64,000 bases of DNA from Nocardia sp. NBC_00403 (GTDB lineage: Bacteria; Actinomycetota; Actinomycetes; Mycobacteriales; Mycobacteriaceae): positions 6,200,001-6,264,000 of the forward strand of contig NZ_CP107939.1 in NCBI RefSeq assembly GCF_036046055.1, written 5' to 3'. The position numbers were made by a program, and so were the translations under genes. Below, piece by piece: positions 17,947 to 26,734 of the stretch. The notes under the pieces were generated by a model that worked only from the letters and a program-made list of their open reading frames with translations, was not told the origin of the DNA and made no database searches. Within the stretch, counting starts at the first letter, position 1. Every line of letters begins with the position of its first letter.

Positions 17947-19197
17947 TCAGCGTCGGCCGCGGAAGGTTCTGCGCAGATCGTCGACCCACAGATCGGGGAT
18001 TTCCCACGGAATGAAGTGACCACCGTGGTCGTGGACGGTGAGGTTGACGTGGTTGTACCAGTCGGCGCGGTCGCTGTCGAGGAAGCTCTGCACGCGCCGA
18101 TCGGTGTCGACACCCGGTGGGTTCTCGTAGCCGACGAAGGTGATGCCGGTCGGCGCTTCGATCACCGGCTGCCGGTCGTGCGAGGGCGTCCACGGATAGC
18201 GATTATTGTTGGCATAGGTGCGAATCGAGGTGCCGATCGAGTTCGTCACCCAGAAGATCATGGCGTGGGTGAGCAGCTCGTCCTTGGTGAAGACGGTCTC
18301 GATGTCGCCGCCGTTGTCACTCCATTTCACCCAGCGTTGCAGTATCCAGGCGAGCATTCCGGCAGGCGAGTCGGACAGCCCGACGGCAAGCGTGCTCGGT
18401 TCCAGCACATGCGCGGCGAGGTGGACGGCGAAGCGCCGCTCCATTTCGATGATCCGGTCGTGGACATCGTCGGGCAGCCCCTCGGGGATGGGCCGGCCGC
18501 CGCTGACGTCCCAGGCCCGCTCGCCCTCGAACAGACTGAGTTTCTGGCCGGACCCGATATGGATCGCAATCAGCTCGTCCGCGTACTTGTGCCCGAGTTG
18601 ACCGGTGACCAGCGCGCCGACGTCACAGCCCGCTGCCGCATATTCGAGGTGGCCGAGAGTCTCGGTCATGAGGGTGTGCCAGAGGTCGGCGACCTTCCAG
18701 AAGTTCATGTCCGGGTTGTTCGGCAGCGGCGCGGAAAAGCCGAAGCCCGGGAACGACGGAACAATCACGTCGAACGCCTCCGCCGGATCACCGCCGTGCG
18801 CACCCGGATCGGCCAACTGGTCGATGACCTTGGACCAGTGCCAGAACGTCCACGGCCAGCCGTGGGTGAGGATCAACGGCGTCGGGTTGGGACCGACGCC
18901 CGCCTTGCGCAGAAAATGCACCGGCACGCCGTCGACCTCGACCCGGTAGTGCTCGTAGGCGTTGATCGCGGCTTCGGCCTTGCGCCAGTCGTAGCCGTCG
19001 CGCCAGTACTCGACGAGTTCCTGCAGGTAGCGACGATCGATGCCGTAGGACCAGTCGTCATTGCCCGCGTCGACCGGCCACCGCGTCAGAGCCAGGCGCT
19101 GCCGAAGATCGGCGAGCACGTCGTCGGGCACGTGGATCGGCGTCTGCGGCAGCGGGAACGCGGCCGCGCTGTGCGCCGCAGTGGGTTCGTTGCTCAA
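17947..19197 (-). CDS. epoxide hydrolase, EHN-domain alpha/beta hydrolase
   Basis: A 416-aa protein with an N-terminal epoxide-hydrolase (EHN) domain in about the first 110 residues (ALTRWPVDAGNDDWSYGI, YEHYRVEVDGVPVHFL) and an alpha/beta-hydrolase core. The oxyanion motif is LTHGWPWTFWHW (HGWP), the nucleophile is the Asp in AAGCDVGALV, and the catalytic His is in VHDHGGHFIPWE. The family opens epoxides by an ester intermediate. It ends just upstream of the BlaI promoter and is divergent from dinB. Natural substrate unknown. Confidence 0.85.
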   Translation of the reverse strand: MSNEPTAAHSAAAFPLPQTPIHVPDDVLADLRQRLALTRWPVDAGNDDWSYGIDRRYLQELVEYWRDGYDWRKAEAAINAYEHYRVEVDGVPVHFLRKAGVGPNPTPLILTHGWPWTFWHWSKVIDQLADPGAHGGDPAEAFDVIVPSFPGFGFSAPLPNNPDMNFWKVADLWHTLMTETLGHLEYAAAGCDVGALVTGQLGHKYADELIAIHIGSGQKLSLFEGERAWDVSGGRPIPEGLPDDVHDRIIEMERRFAVHLAAHVLEPSTLAVGLSDSPAGMLAWILQRWVKWSDNGGDIETVFTKDELLTHAMIFWVTNSIGTSIRTYANNNRYPWTPSHDRQPVIEAPTGITFVGYENPPGVDTDRRVQSFLDSDRADWYNHVNLTVHDHGGHFIPWEIPDLWVDDLRRTFRGRR

Positions 19198-19329
19198 TTG
19201 CCTTCTCCCACAGTCGCTTCACCAGAATTTCGCCGAGTTCGACACACCAATTCGACCAACACACCGTCATCGTAGTACCGCACCCCGGCCACATCGGTGA
19301 TGGCGGCAGCGGACCCACGCTTCATCTTT

Positions 19330-19356
19330 TCGAACATGTGTGCGAACATATGTTCG
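19330..19356. promoter_or_regulatory. overlapping LexA (SOS) boxes at dinB
   Basis: CGAACATATGTTCG at 19343-19356 is a perfect match to the actinobacterial LexA core CGAAC-N4-GTTCG. A second box, TCGAACATGTGTGCGA at 19330-19345, has one mismatch and overlaps it. Both lie at the start of the DNA polymerase IV gene, showing damage-inducible control. Confidence 0.85.
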
Positions 19357-20594
19357 TGTCCGACTCCGCGCCCGCCGCACGATCCGGTAGACCCCGGATC
19401 GAAGCCCGCGCGGAAGCGTCGATCCTGCATGCCGACCTCGATTCCTTCTACGCCTCGGTCGAACAGCGCGACGACCCGAGATTGCGGGGACGTCCGGTCA
19501 TCGTCGGCAGCGCCGTCGTGCTCGCCGCCAGTTACGAGGCGAAGGCCCGCGGTGTGCGCACCCCGATGAACGGCGCCGCCGCCCTGCGACTGTGCCCGGA
19601 CGCCATCGTGGTGCAACCACGCATGTCCGCCTATGCGCAGGCCAGCAAGGCGGTGTTCGAAGTCTTCCGCAACACCACACCGGTCGTCGAAGGCATCTCC
19701 ATCGACGAAGCGTTTCTGGATGTCGGCGGTCTGCGCCGGATCGCGGGCGAGCCCATCGACATCGCACACCAGCTCCGCGCCGATGTCCGAGACCAGGTCG
19801 GCCTGCCGATCTCCGTGGGCATCGCGCGCACCAAGTTCCTCGCGAAAGTAGCAAGCGCGGTGTCCAAACCGGACGGCCTACGCCTCGTCCCGCCGGACGG
19901 CGAACTCGACTTCCTGCACCCGCTGCCTGTTGAAAGACTGTGGGGCGTAGGCGAAGTCACTGCACGCACGCTGCACGACCATGGCATCACCCGGGTCGGG
20001 CACCTCGCGGAGCTCGGCGAACCCGTGCTGCGCTCGATTCTCGGGCCGGGCGCGGGCCGGCACCTGTTCGCCCTCTCATGGGCCCGCGACCCGCGTCGCG
20101 TCGAGACCGGACGCCGCCGCCGCTCGATCGGCGCCCAACGCGCCCTCGGCCGCCGCCCGCGCCCGCCCGACGAAATCGAGGCTTACCTGCACGGCCTCAC
20201 CGACCGCCTCGGCCGCCGCCTGCGCACCGCCGACCGCGTGTGCCGAACTGTGGTGCTACGCATGCGTTTCGGCGATTTCACCCGAGCCACCCGCTCCCAC
20301 ACCCTCGCCGAAGCAACCGATCACACCGAAACGCTCCTGCGCACCGCCCGCACCCTGCTCACCACCGCCATGCCGATGATCCAGGAACGCGGACTCACCC
20401 TCGTCGGCCTCGCCCTCACCAATCTCGAGGACGCCGACGCGGTGCAATTGACCCTCCCGCTGGAGCCACGCGCCACCAACACCCTCGACTCCACCCTCGA
20501 CGATCTCCGGCAGCGCTTCGGCTCCAGTGCCGTCACCCGCGCCGCCCTCATCGGCCGCGGCGAGGGCATCTCGGTTCCCCTGCTCCCCGACTGA
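19350..20594 (+). CDS. dinB: DNA polymerase IV (Y family)
   Basis: About 414 aa, a translesion polymerase. Catalytic blocks are seen as HADLDSFYASVE and GISIDEAFLD; the thumb HhH region (LWGVGEVTARTLHDHGI) and the little-finger domain follow to the end. It copies damaged DNA and raises mutation rate under stress. Possible starts are ATG at 19338, ATG at 19350 or GTG at 19356; the perfect SOS box covers the last two and follows the first, so a leaderless or very short-leader transcript is implied. No beta-clamp motif was identified with certainty. Confidence 0.88.
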   Translation: MFVSDSAPAARSGRPRIEARAEASILHADLDSFYASVEQRDDPRLRGRPVIVGSAVVLAASYEAKARGVRTPMNGAAALRLCPDAIVVQPRMSAYAQASKAVFEVFRNTTPVVEGISIDEAFLDVGGLRRIAGEPIDIAHQLRADVRDQVGLPISVGIARTKFLAKVASAVSKPDGLRLVPPDGELDFLHPLPVERLWGVGEVTARTLHDHGITRVGHLAELGEPVLRSILGPGAGRHLFALSWARDPRRVETGRRRRSIGAQRALGRRPRPPDEIEAYLHGLTDRLGRRLRTADRVCRTVVLRMRFGDFTRATRSHTLAEATDHTETLLRTARTLLTTAMPMIQERGLTLVGLALTNLEDADAVQLTLPLEPRATNTLDSTLDDLRQRFGSSAVTRAALIGRGEGISVPLLPD

Positions 20595-20663
20595 TCTCCG
20601 CGCCGATCCGCGGCCCCCCACCACGTCGCTGCCGTCGGCGATCCGATCAGCCGTGTAGTCGCA

Positions 20664-21830
20664 TTACAACCGTTCGATAATGGTGGCGTTGGCGAGACCG
20701 CCTGCCTCGCACATGGTTTGCAGAGCGTAGCGACCGCCGGTTTGTTCGAGGTGATTGAGCATGGTGGCGAGGATGCGCGTGCCGGAGGCGCCGAGGGGGT
20801 GACCGAGGGCGATCGCACCGCCGCGGGGGTTGAGTTTGGCGGGGTCGGCGTGCAGGTCGTGCTGCCAGACCAGCGGGACGGGGGCAAAGGCTTCGTTCAC
20901 TTCGTAGACGTCGATGTCGTCGATCGTCAGGCCGGCCCTGGCGAGCACCTTGCGGGTGGCCGGGATGACGGCGGTGAGCATGAGCAGCGGGTCGTCGCCG
21001 GTCACCGCGAAGGAATGGAAGCGGGCGCGCGGGCGCAGGCCGAGGGCGTCGGCCTTTTCCTCGCTCATTATCAGCGCGGCCGAGGCGCCGTCGGTGAGCG
21101 GCGAGGAATTGCCGGGCGTGATCGACCATTCGATCTCCGGAAACCGCGCCTGGAACTCGTCGGCGGCGAACGCGGGACGCAAACCGGCGAGCCCCGCCAC
21201 CGTGGTGTCTGCGCGAATCGTCTCGTCCGCGGTCAACGCCCCGGCCGCGACGAGCTCGTTGTCGAAACCGCCTGCCGCGGCGGTCTGAGCCGCCAGCCGA
21301 TGTGAACGCGCGGCGAACGCGTCCAGGGTCTCCCTATCGAGCTTCCATCGCTGAGTGATGATCTCCGCCGCAATGCCTTGTCCGATAAGACCTTCCGGAA
21401 AACGATGCGCCAGCGGACCGCGGTTCGCGTCCTTGCCCTGCGCATTGGAGAACATCGGCACCCGGCTCATCGACTCCACACCACACGCGATCGCGATGTC
21501 ATAGGCCCCCGCAATCACCCCCTGCGCCGCGAAGTGCGCCGCTTGCTGACTGGACCCGCACTGCCGATCCACCGTCGTGGCGGGCACGGTCTCGGGAAAC
21601 CCGGCAGCCAACACCGCGGTCCGGGAAATATTGAACGCCTGCTCACCACTCTGCGTGACACAACCACCGATCACATCGTCGACCAGCGCCGGATCCAGAT
21701 CATTCCGCTCCACCAGCGTCCGCAACACATCGGCCAACAGCGTAGCCGGGTGAAATTTCGACAGCCCACCACCCGATTTACCCTTCCCCGAGGGGGTACG
21801 CACTACGTCGACAATGACTGCGGAAGTCAT
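20664..21830 (-). CDS. acetyl-CoA acetyltransferase (thiolase)
   Basis: A 388-aa thiolase. The first catalytic cysteine is in VDRQCGSSQQAAH, the C-terminal His motif is NPRGGAIALGHPLGASG and the second Cys is in QTMCEAGGLAN. Thiolases cleave 3-ketoacyl-CoA in beta-oxidation or condense acetyl-CoA. The ATG at 21830 has AGGAG five bases upstream; the longer open frame further upstream lacks support. A perfect 16-bp palindrome lies 33 bases before the start. Convergent with dinB. Confidence 0.9.
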   Translation of the reverse strand: MTSAVIVDVVRTPSGKGKSGGGLSKFHPATLLADVLRTLVERNDLDPALVDDVIGGCVTQSGEQAFNISRTAVLAAGFPETVPATTVDRQCGSSQQAAHFAAQGVIAGAYDIAIACGVESMSRVPMFSNAQGKDANRGPLAHRFPEGLIGQGIAAEIITQRWKLDRETLDAFAARSHRLAAQTAAAGGFDNELVAAGALTADETIRADTTVAGLAGLRPAFAADEFQARFPEIEWSITPGNSSPLTDGASAALIMSEEKADALGLRPRARFHSFAVTGDDPLLMLTAVIPATRKVLARAGLTIDDIDVYEVNEAFAPVPLVWQHDLHADPAKLNPRGGAIALGHPLGASGTRILATMLNHLEQTGGRYALQTMCEAGGLANATIIERL

Positions 21831-21862
21831 GACCACTCCTTGCTCATATCGGCAACCATCAT

Positions 21863-21878
21863 GTGAATGATCATTCAC
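21863..21878. promoter_or_regulatory. perfect palindrome upstream of the thiolase gene
   Basis: GTGAATGATCATTCAC is an exact 16-bp palindrome. Its half-sites TGAATGA/TCATTCA resemble those bound by TetR-type fatty-acid-degradation repressors (Bacillus FadR uses the same halves with a four-base spacer). It sits at the expected promoter position of the thiolase gene. Confidence 0.65.
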
Positions 21879-22333
21879 TTATGGCACTGTACGCCGATCC
21901 GTCACGACTCCGCACCCCAGGTCTCAGCACACCAGCGAACAGGACATGACTGCAGCGTCGACCACCGGACACCACGGGACAGCCGGGCCAGGTTCATCCC
22001 AGGGGCCGTCCTGGGATCTGCCGGTGCGTGAGCGCAACCACGGTTTACACCCGCCGGATTCGAGCCAGCCATGCGGTAACAGAAGGCCCGCGCCTGCTGC
22101 TGCGCAGCGCTTGTTGGCGTGGATTCAGCCTTATTCAATTCATGGAGGGCAACCATCGTCAGGTCGCGATGCTGATGGAGCAGGCCGAGAACTGTGCGCT
22201 CCAAGCTGTCAGTGAGCCAGGCGGTTCCGAACTTCTGGCCGTCCTGGAGAACTTGACTGCCGTTCTGGAAACGCAAGCCCGAGCGGCATGGGCCGCCGGC
22301 GACCTTACTTCCGCTGAAAACTATATTCGACGG
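21879..22333. other. gap with one weak open frame
   Basis: About 450 bases of lower GC content separate the thiolase promoter from the LuxR-type regulator stop. A plus-strand frame from 22140 reads plausibly as a small helical protein (MLMEQAENCALQAV, then AAWAAGDLTSAENYIRRLL) but runs 330 bases into the opposite-strand regulator gene before stopping at 22666. It may be the remnant of a small gene. No family is recognised. Confidence 0.3.
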
Positions 22334-22990
22334 TTACTGGTTGAGATAGGCGAGCACCGCCAGGACACGGCGATTGTCGTCCTCGGACTCCGGCAGGTGG
22401 AGCTTGCCGAAGATGCTCGCGATGTGTTTGGTGACCGCGCTGGCGGAGATCGTCAATTGGCGGGCGATGGCCGCGTTGGAGCGGCCGACGGCGATGAGGC
22501 TCAACACTTCTCGTTCGCGGGGGCTCAATTCGGTTGTGCGGCCGCGGGCGTCGCCTCGGGTCAGGAGTTTGGCGACCACATGCGGATCCATCGCGGTGCC
22601 GCCGTGCGCGACCGATTCGACTGCGCTGATGAACTGTTCGGTGTTGGAGACCCTGTCCTTCAGTAGGTAGCCGACGGCCCCGATGCCGTCGGCGAGCAGT
22701 TCACGAGCGTAGAGCTGCTCGACGTACTGGGACAGCACCAGCACTGGAAAGCCGGGCCGCTGCCGGCGTGCGTGGATCGCGGCCTGCAGTCCCTCATCGG
22801 TGAACGACGGCGGCAGCCGCACGTCGACGACCGCTATGTCGGGCTGCTCGTCGGCCAATGCCTTGTGCAATGACGGGCCGTTGTCTACGGCGGCGACGAC
22901 CGTGAAGCCGTGCTCGGTGAGCATGCGAACCAGCGCTTCGCGGATGAGGAACAGATCCTCGGCCACGACTACTCGGATCGAATCGCGCAC
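22334..22990 (-). CDS. NarL/LuxR-family response regulator
   Basis: A 218-aa regulator. The receiver domain has the acidic pair in VVVAEDLFLIREAL, phosphorylation Asp in IAVVDVRLPP and the conserved Lys in YLLKDRV. The C-terminal LuxR helix-turn-helix is LSPREREVLSLIAVGRSNAA with SASAVTKHIASIFGKL. It overlaps the end of the histidine kinase gene by 22 bases, so the two are a pair. Regulated genes are unknown; the operon lies downstream of the Calvin-cycle genes. Confidence 0.9.
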   Translation of the reverse strand: MRDSIRVVVAEDLFLIREALVRMLTEHGFTVVAAVDNGPSLHKALADEQPDIAVVDVRLPPSFTDEGLQAAIHARRQRPGFPVLVLSQYVEQLYARELLADGIGAVGYLLKDRVSNTEQFISAVESVAHGGTAMDPHVVAKLLTRGDARGRTTELSPREREVLSLIAVGRSNAAIARQLTISASAVTKHIASIFGKLHLPESEDDNRRVLAVLAYLNQ

Positions 22991-24186
22991 GGCACCTCCA
23001 GATGGACACGGGTCGGGCCGCCGAGTGGGCTGTCGATGGCGATCGTGCCGTCGAAGACGGCCAGTCGGCTTCGGATGCCCTGCAGCCCAGTGCCGTTGGC
23101 CGGATCCGCGCCACCGCTGCCGTCATCGGTGACATCGCAAATCAGTAGACCAGCCTCATGGTGGAGCGTGACCCGCGCGGTCGCCGTGCCCGCGTGTTTG
23201 CCTGTGTTGGTGAGCAATTCGCTGACGGCGAAGTAGACGGCGGACTCGATCGGCGGCGTCGGCCGACCGGCCAGATCGGACGACACCTCGACATCGAGCA
23301 GGGAATCCAGCGCCACGGCGCGGATCGCGTCGGCGAGGCCACGGTCGGCCAGGACCGGCGGATGAACCCCCCGCACCAGATCACGCAACTCGGCCAGGGC
23401 CTTCGACGACGCTTCCCGGGCGGCGACCACCCGCTGACGGGCCGTCTCCGGATCCATGTCGAACAGCCGCTCCGCGTCCCCGAGACTCATGCCCAGCGCG
23501 ACCAGCCGGGCCTGCGCTCCGTCGTGCAGGTCACGTTCGATCCTGCGGAGTTCCGCGGCTTGCGCGTCGACACTGTCCGCGCGCGTCTCCACGAGTGTCT
23601 CCACCCGTTGCTCCAACCGGGTCGCCCGTGACGGCCCGAGCAGTGCGCGCGTCCAGCGGGCGCGCAACCGCAGCACCACCGGTCCGATGTAGAGGCCGAG
23701 CGCGATCACCGCGAGCCCGGCCGGAATCGCGGCCAGCGCGGCGGCTGTCGAGGTCACGTGAATAACGCCGTAGGCGTTGCTGCCGCCCGCCCGCGCGTTG
23801 GCCCGCCATACGAACGGCTGCACCACCGCGCCGTACAACCCGAACAGCGGCATGCCGAGCGCCAGCACGGCCGCCCAGGTGCCGATGATCGGTTCGAGGA
23901 CGGCCCAGATCACGTCCCGCCGGGTGGTGCGCGCCTTCAGCAGCGCAATCGCATCGGTCTCGGGACCGTAGGGACGCTCGATGTCCACGCCCACCTGGCG
24001 AGCCAGCCGACGCGCCGTGTCCGCGGCCCGCCGCAGCAGCGAAACCGCTGCGGGGAACACGGACCGGCCGAGGCCGACCACCAGCAATGCCGCGCTGGCG
24101 ACGACCAGGGCTGCCGCGCCGATCCCAGCGACCGACAGGCAGAGCATGGCCAGCGCGCGAACCGGTGTCGCAAGCCTCGCCCTCAT
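22969..24186 (-). CDS. two-component sensor histidine kinase (HisKA_3)
   Basis: A 405-aa membrane kinase with helices near residues 10-40 and 115-190, then a HisKA_3 dimerisation region with phosphoacceptor His in RIERDLHDGAQARLVALGM and an ATPase with N-box SELLTNTGKHA and G-box DDGSGGADPANGTGL. Typical NarL-type partner. The start is ATG at 24186 with GGGAG seven bases upstream; in-frame ATGs further upstream (24216, 24219) lack this. It follows the carbon-nitrogen hydrolase gene by about 60 bases on the same strand. Confidence 0.88.
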   Translation of the reverse strand: MRARLATPVRALAMLCLSVAGIGAAALVVASAALLVVGLGRSVFPAAVSLLRRAADTARRLARQVGVDIERPYGPETDAIALLKARTTRRDVIWAVLEPIIGTWAAVLALGMPLFGLYGAVVQPFVWRANARAGGSNAYGVIHVTSTAAALAAIPAGLAVIALGLYIGPVVLRLRARWTRALLGPSRATRLEQRVETLVETRADSVDAQAAELRRIERDLHDGAQARLVALGMSLGDAERLFDMDPETARQRVVAAREASSKALAELRDLVRGVHPPVLADRGLADAIRAVALDSLLDVEVSSDLAGRPTPPIESAVYFAVSELLTNTGKHAGTATARVTLHHEAGLLICDVTDDGSGGADPANGTGLQGIRSRLAVFDGTIAIDSPLGGPTRVHLEVPCAIRSE

Positions 24187-24245
24187 CGATGTCTCCCTGT
24201 TCCGTGGCGATGGCATCATCGCACTGTCATCCGGACATATCATGA

Positions 24246-25739
24246 TCAGCTCCGGTGTCCGATCCGCCGGACTGCGGCCATCGCTGTCAAACCGGCGACA
24301 CCCGTAATGCACAGCCACGCGAAGAGGTCACCGATCAATCCGTACACCGTCCAGGTGCCGCGCGTCGGTACGGACACGACCATGCTCTGCTGCGTGGTGC
24401 TGAAGTAGTCGGTCCTGGCGAGGGTCGTGCCGTAGGCGTCGACGGTGATCGCGATGCCGTTGCTGGTCTCGCGGACGAGGTTGTATCCGTTCTCGACGGC
24501 GCGGAACACCGCGGTCGCGGCGTGCATGCGCTCGATGCCTTTCCAATCGTTGGCGGGGACGAACATGATGTCGGCGCGGGTGCGCATGGTGCGAGGGAAG
24601 TCGGCGTCGAAGCAGACGACACTGGCGATGCGGCCGTACGGTGTCGCGGACACCGACACGATTCCGTCGCCCGGTCGCAGGCTTTCCAGGCCAGGCACCG
24701 GGTGGGCCTTGTCGAAGGTAGACAACACCTGGCCGTCGGGCGCCACGAGTACGGCGATGTCGCGGGATCGCGGCTGCCCGTCGAGGATCACGGCTATCCC
24801 CATGTCGAGATAGATTGCCTTGTCTTTGGCCAGGTCTCGAGCTTGCCGCAGAAAATCATCGAAGTCTTCGCCGAGCACGACCGCGGCGGCCTCCGGCCAC
24901 GCGACGATGCGCGCCCCGGCGTCGGCCTCGGTCCGGCTGCGAGCGAACAGATCATCATTGAGCACCGCGAACGCCCTGCGCAGCACCGGTTTCTGTTCGG
25001 GCAGCACCTCGGGTGCATGGAAGTTATCGATCTCCCGCATCCGCTCCTCGGCCGCGCGCGAGACGCTGACGCCTGCGACGCGCACCAAGCTCGGTGCGGT
25101 CGGCGCGAGGGCCAGCCGCAGGCCACCGCCGAGGAGCACGAGACCGAGCACCGAGACATAGGCCAGCGTGACGGTCCGGATAGACGGCCAATCCCACCGG
25201 TGTTCCAGCGCATCGTTGACGACCGGCGCTACCCAAGCCATCAAAAAGCTGATTCCGTACAAACCGGTGACCGAAACAACTTGCAGCAATGGCAGATTCG
25301 CCGACTGTGTCGTGGCCAACGGCCCGAAAATCGTGCCCAGCGGACTGATCGCCGCGACCAGGAACTCGACCGCTGCCCGGGCCGCGGGGAAGACCAAGGT
25401 AGCCGCGAACGGAGCCAACCGCTCGAACAGCAGCCGGTCGACCAGCAGCGGAATACTCAGGAGCAGGCTCAATACCAGACAGCCGAGCAGGATCGGCCCG
25501 CCCGCCAACCCGCCCGCCACCGTGACGAGGACGATCGTCACCGCAGTCGATGACAGGGCGACACACGCGAATCCGGTGAGCGCACTACAGCTTCGGGTGA
25601 ACCGCATCAGGGCGATGGAGAATAGCCACCCGGCGACCGGTACCGACCACGCGCTGTTCGTGGCGAACAGCGCGGCCACGATTCCAGCCGCCAACCAGAC
25701 GTACTTCCGCCACCCGGACGCGAAGGACAGATTTCCCAT
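24246..25739 (-). CDS. membrane carbon-nitrogen hydrolase, apolipoprotein N-acyltransferase-like
   Basis: A 497-aa protein with five or more N-terminal membrane helices (to about residue 210), then a nitrilase-fold domain and a final membrane helix, the layout of Lnt. The catalytic triad is visible: Glu in VAWPEAAAV, Lys in TFDKAHPVPG, Cys in VVCFDADFPR. Lnt transfers a fatty acid to the N-terminus of lipoproteins outside the membrane. The sequence is divergent and its neighbour is a two-component system, so a role on another amide substrate is possible. It starts 100 bases downstream of prk on the same strand. Confidence 0.7.
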   Translation of the reverse strand: MGNLSFASGWRKYVWLAAGIVAALFATNSAWSVPVAGWLFSIALMRFTRSCSALTGFACVALSSTAVTIVLVTVAGGLAGGPILLGCLVLSLLLSIPLLVDRLLFERLAPFAATLVFPAARAAVEFLVAAISPLGTIFGPLATTQSANLPLLQVVSVTGLYGISFLMAWVAPVVNDALEHRWDWPSIRTVTLAYVSVLGLVLLGGGLRLALAPTAPSLVRVAGVSVSRAAEERMREIDNFHAPEVLPEQKPVLRRAFAVLNDDLFARSRTEADAGARIVAWPEAAAVVLGEDFDDFLRQARDLAKDKAIYLDMGIAVILDGQPRSRDIAVLVAPDGQVLSTFDKAHPVPGLESLRPGDGIVSVSATPYGRIASVVCFDADFPRTMRTRADIMFVPANDWKGIERMHAATAVFRAVENGYNLVRETSNGIAITVDAYGTTLARTDYFSTTQQSMVVSVPTRGTWTVYGLIGDLFAWLCITGVAGLTAMAAVRRIGHRS

Positions 25740-25839
25740 GCACCAGAGCCTGCTCGATCACCTGCCAGCCGTCATTGCGGTTGACTTCCCACTCTCGCTG
25801 TAGATTCCTCCACCTCCCAGGGTTGGCAGATACTGGCAG

Positions 25840-26718
25840 TCATCGACTTCGTTTGGGGCGCTTGTCCATCAGCCGCAGGATCAAGGGGGTGAAGATCAGT
25901 TGCATGGCCAGTTCCATCTTGCCGCCGGGGACGACGATGCAGTTCGGCCGGGACATGAAGGAGTCGTGCAGCATGGATAGGAGGTAGGGGAAGTCGATGA
26001 CCTTGGGGTCAGCGAAGCGGATCACTACGAAGCTCTCGTCGGCCGTGGGGATGGTGCGGGCGATGAAGGGGTTCGAGGTATCGACGGTGGGCACCCGCTG
26101 GAAGTTGACGTAGGTGTGGGAGAACTGGGGGCAGATGTACTTCACGTAGTCGGGCATGCGGCGCAGGATCGTGTCGATGACAGCTTCGCTCGAGTAGCCG
26201 CGTTCGGTCTTGTCGCGGATGACTTTCTGGGTCCACTCGAGGTTCACGATCGGTACCACGCCGACCAGCAGATCCGCATGCTGAGCGACGTTCACGGAGT
26301 CGGTGACGGCGGCGCCGTGCAGACCCTCGTAGAACAGCAGGTCGCTGCCGGGAGACAGGTCCTCCCACGGTGTGAAGGTGCCCGCCGGCTGGTCGTAGGG
26401 TTTCGCTTCTGCGTCATCGTGCAGGTACTTGCGAACCGAGCCGACCCCGGTCTCGCCGTAGTCACGGAAGAGTGTCTCCAACTCCTTCAGCAGATTCGCC
26501 TCCTCGCCGAAATGGGAGAAGGTGAGGTTGCCGCTTTGTTCGGCCTCCACCATCGCGAGCTTCATCTCGTTGCGGTCGTAGCGGTGGAAGGAGTCCCCCT
26601 CCACGATCACCGCATTGACGCCCTCGCGGCGGAAGATCTCCTGGAAAGTCCGTGTGACGCTGGTCGTTCCCGCACCGGATGATCCGGTGATCGCGACAAC
26701 GGGATGCTTCACCGACAT
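25840..26718 (-). CDS. cbbP: phosphoribulokinase
   Basis: A 292-aa class I (octameric proteobacterial-type) phosphoribulokinase that makes ribulose-1,5-bisphosphate from ribulose-5-phosphate and ATP. The P-loop is GSSGAGTTSVTR, the substrate-binding segment EGDSFHRYDR and catalytic Asp region DLLFYEGLHG are present. It is the last gene of the Calvin unit and starts 16 bases after the FBPase stop. Its presence together with RuBisCO is the diagnostic pair for CO2 fixation by the Calvin cycle. Confidence 0.93.
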   Translation of the reverse strand: MSVKHPVVAITGSSGAGTTSVTRTFQEIFRREGVNAVIVEGDSFHRYDRNEMKLAMVEAEQSGNLTFSHFGEEANLLKELETLFRDYGETGVGSVRKYLHDDAEAKPYDQPAGTFTPWEDLSPGSDLLFYEGLHGAAVTDSVNVAQHADLLVGVVPIVNLEWTQKVIRDKTERGYSSEAVIDTILRRMPDYVKYICPQFSHTYVNFQRVPTVDTSNPFIARTIPTADESFVVIRFADPKVIDFPYLLSMLHDSFMSRPNCIVVPGGKMELAMQLIFTPLILRLMDKRPKRSR

Positions 26719-26734
26719 GGCATCGCCTCAATTC

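Noticed and set aside
17958..18113. Longer start for the BlaI-type repressor
   Set aside because: The upstream part of that frame lies inside the epoxide hydrolase gene and lacks a ribosome binding site.
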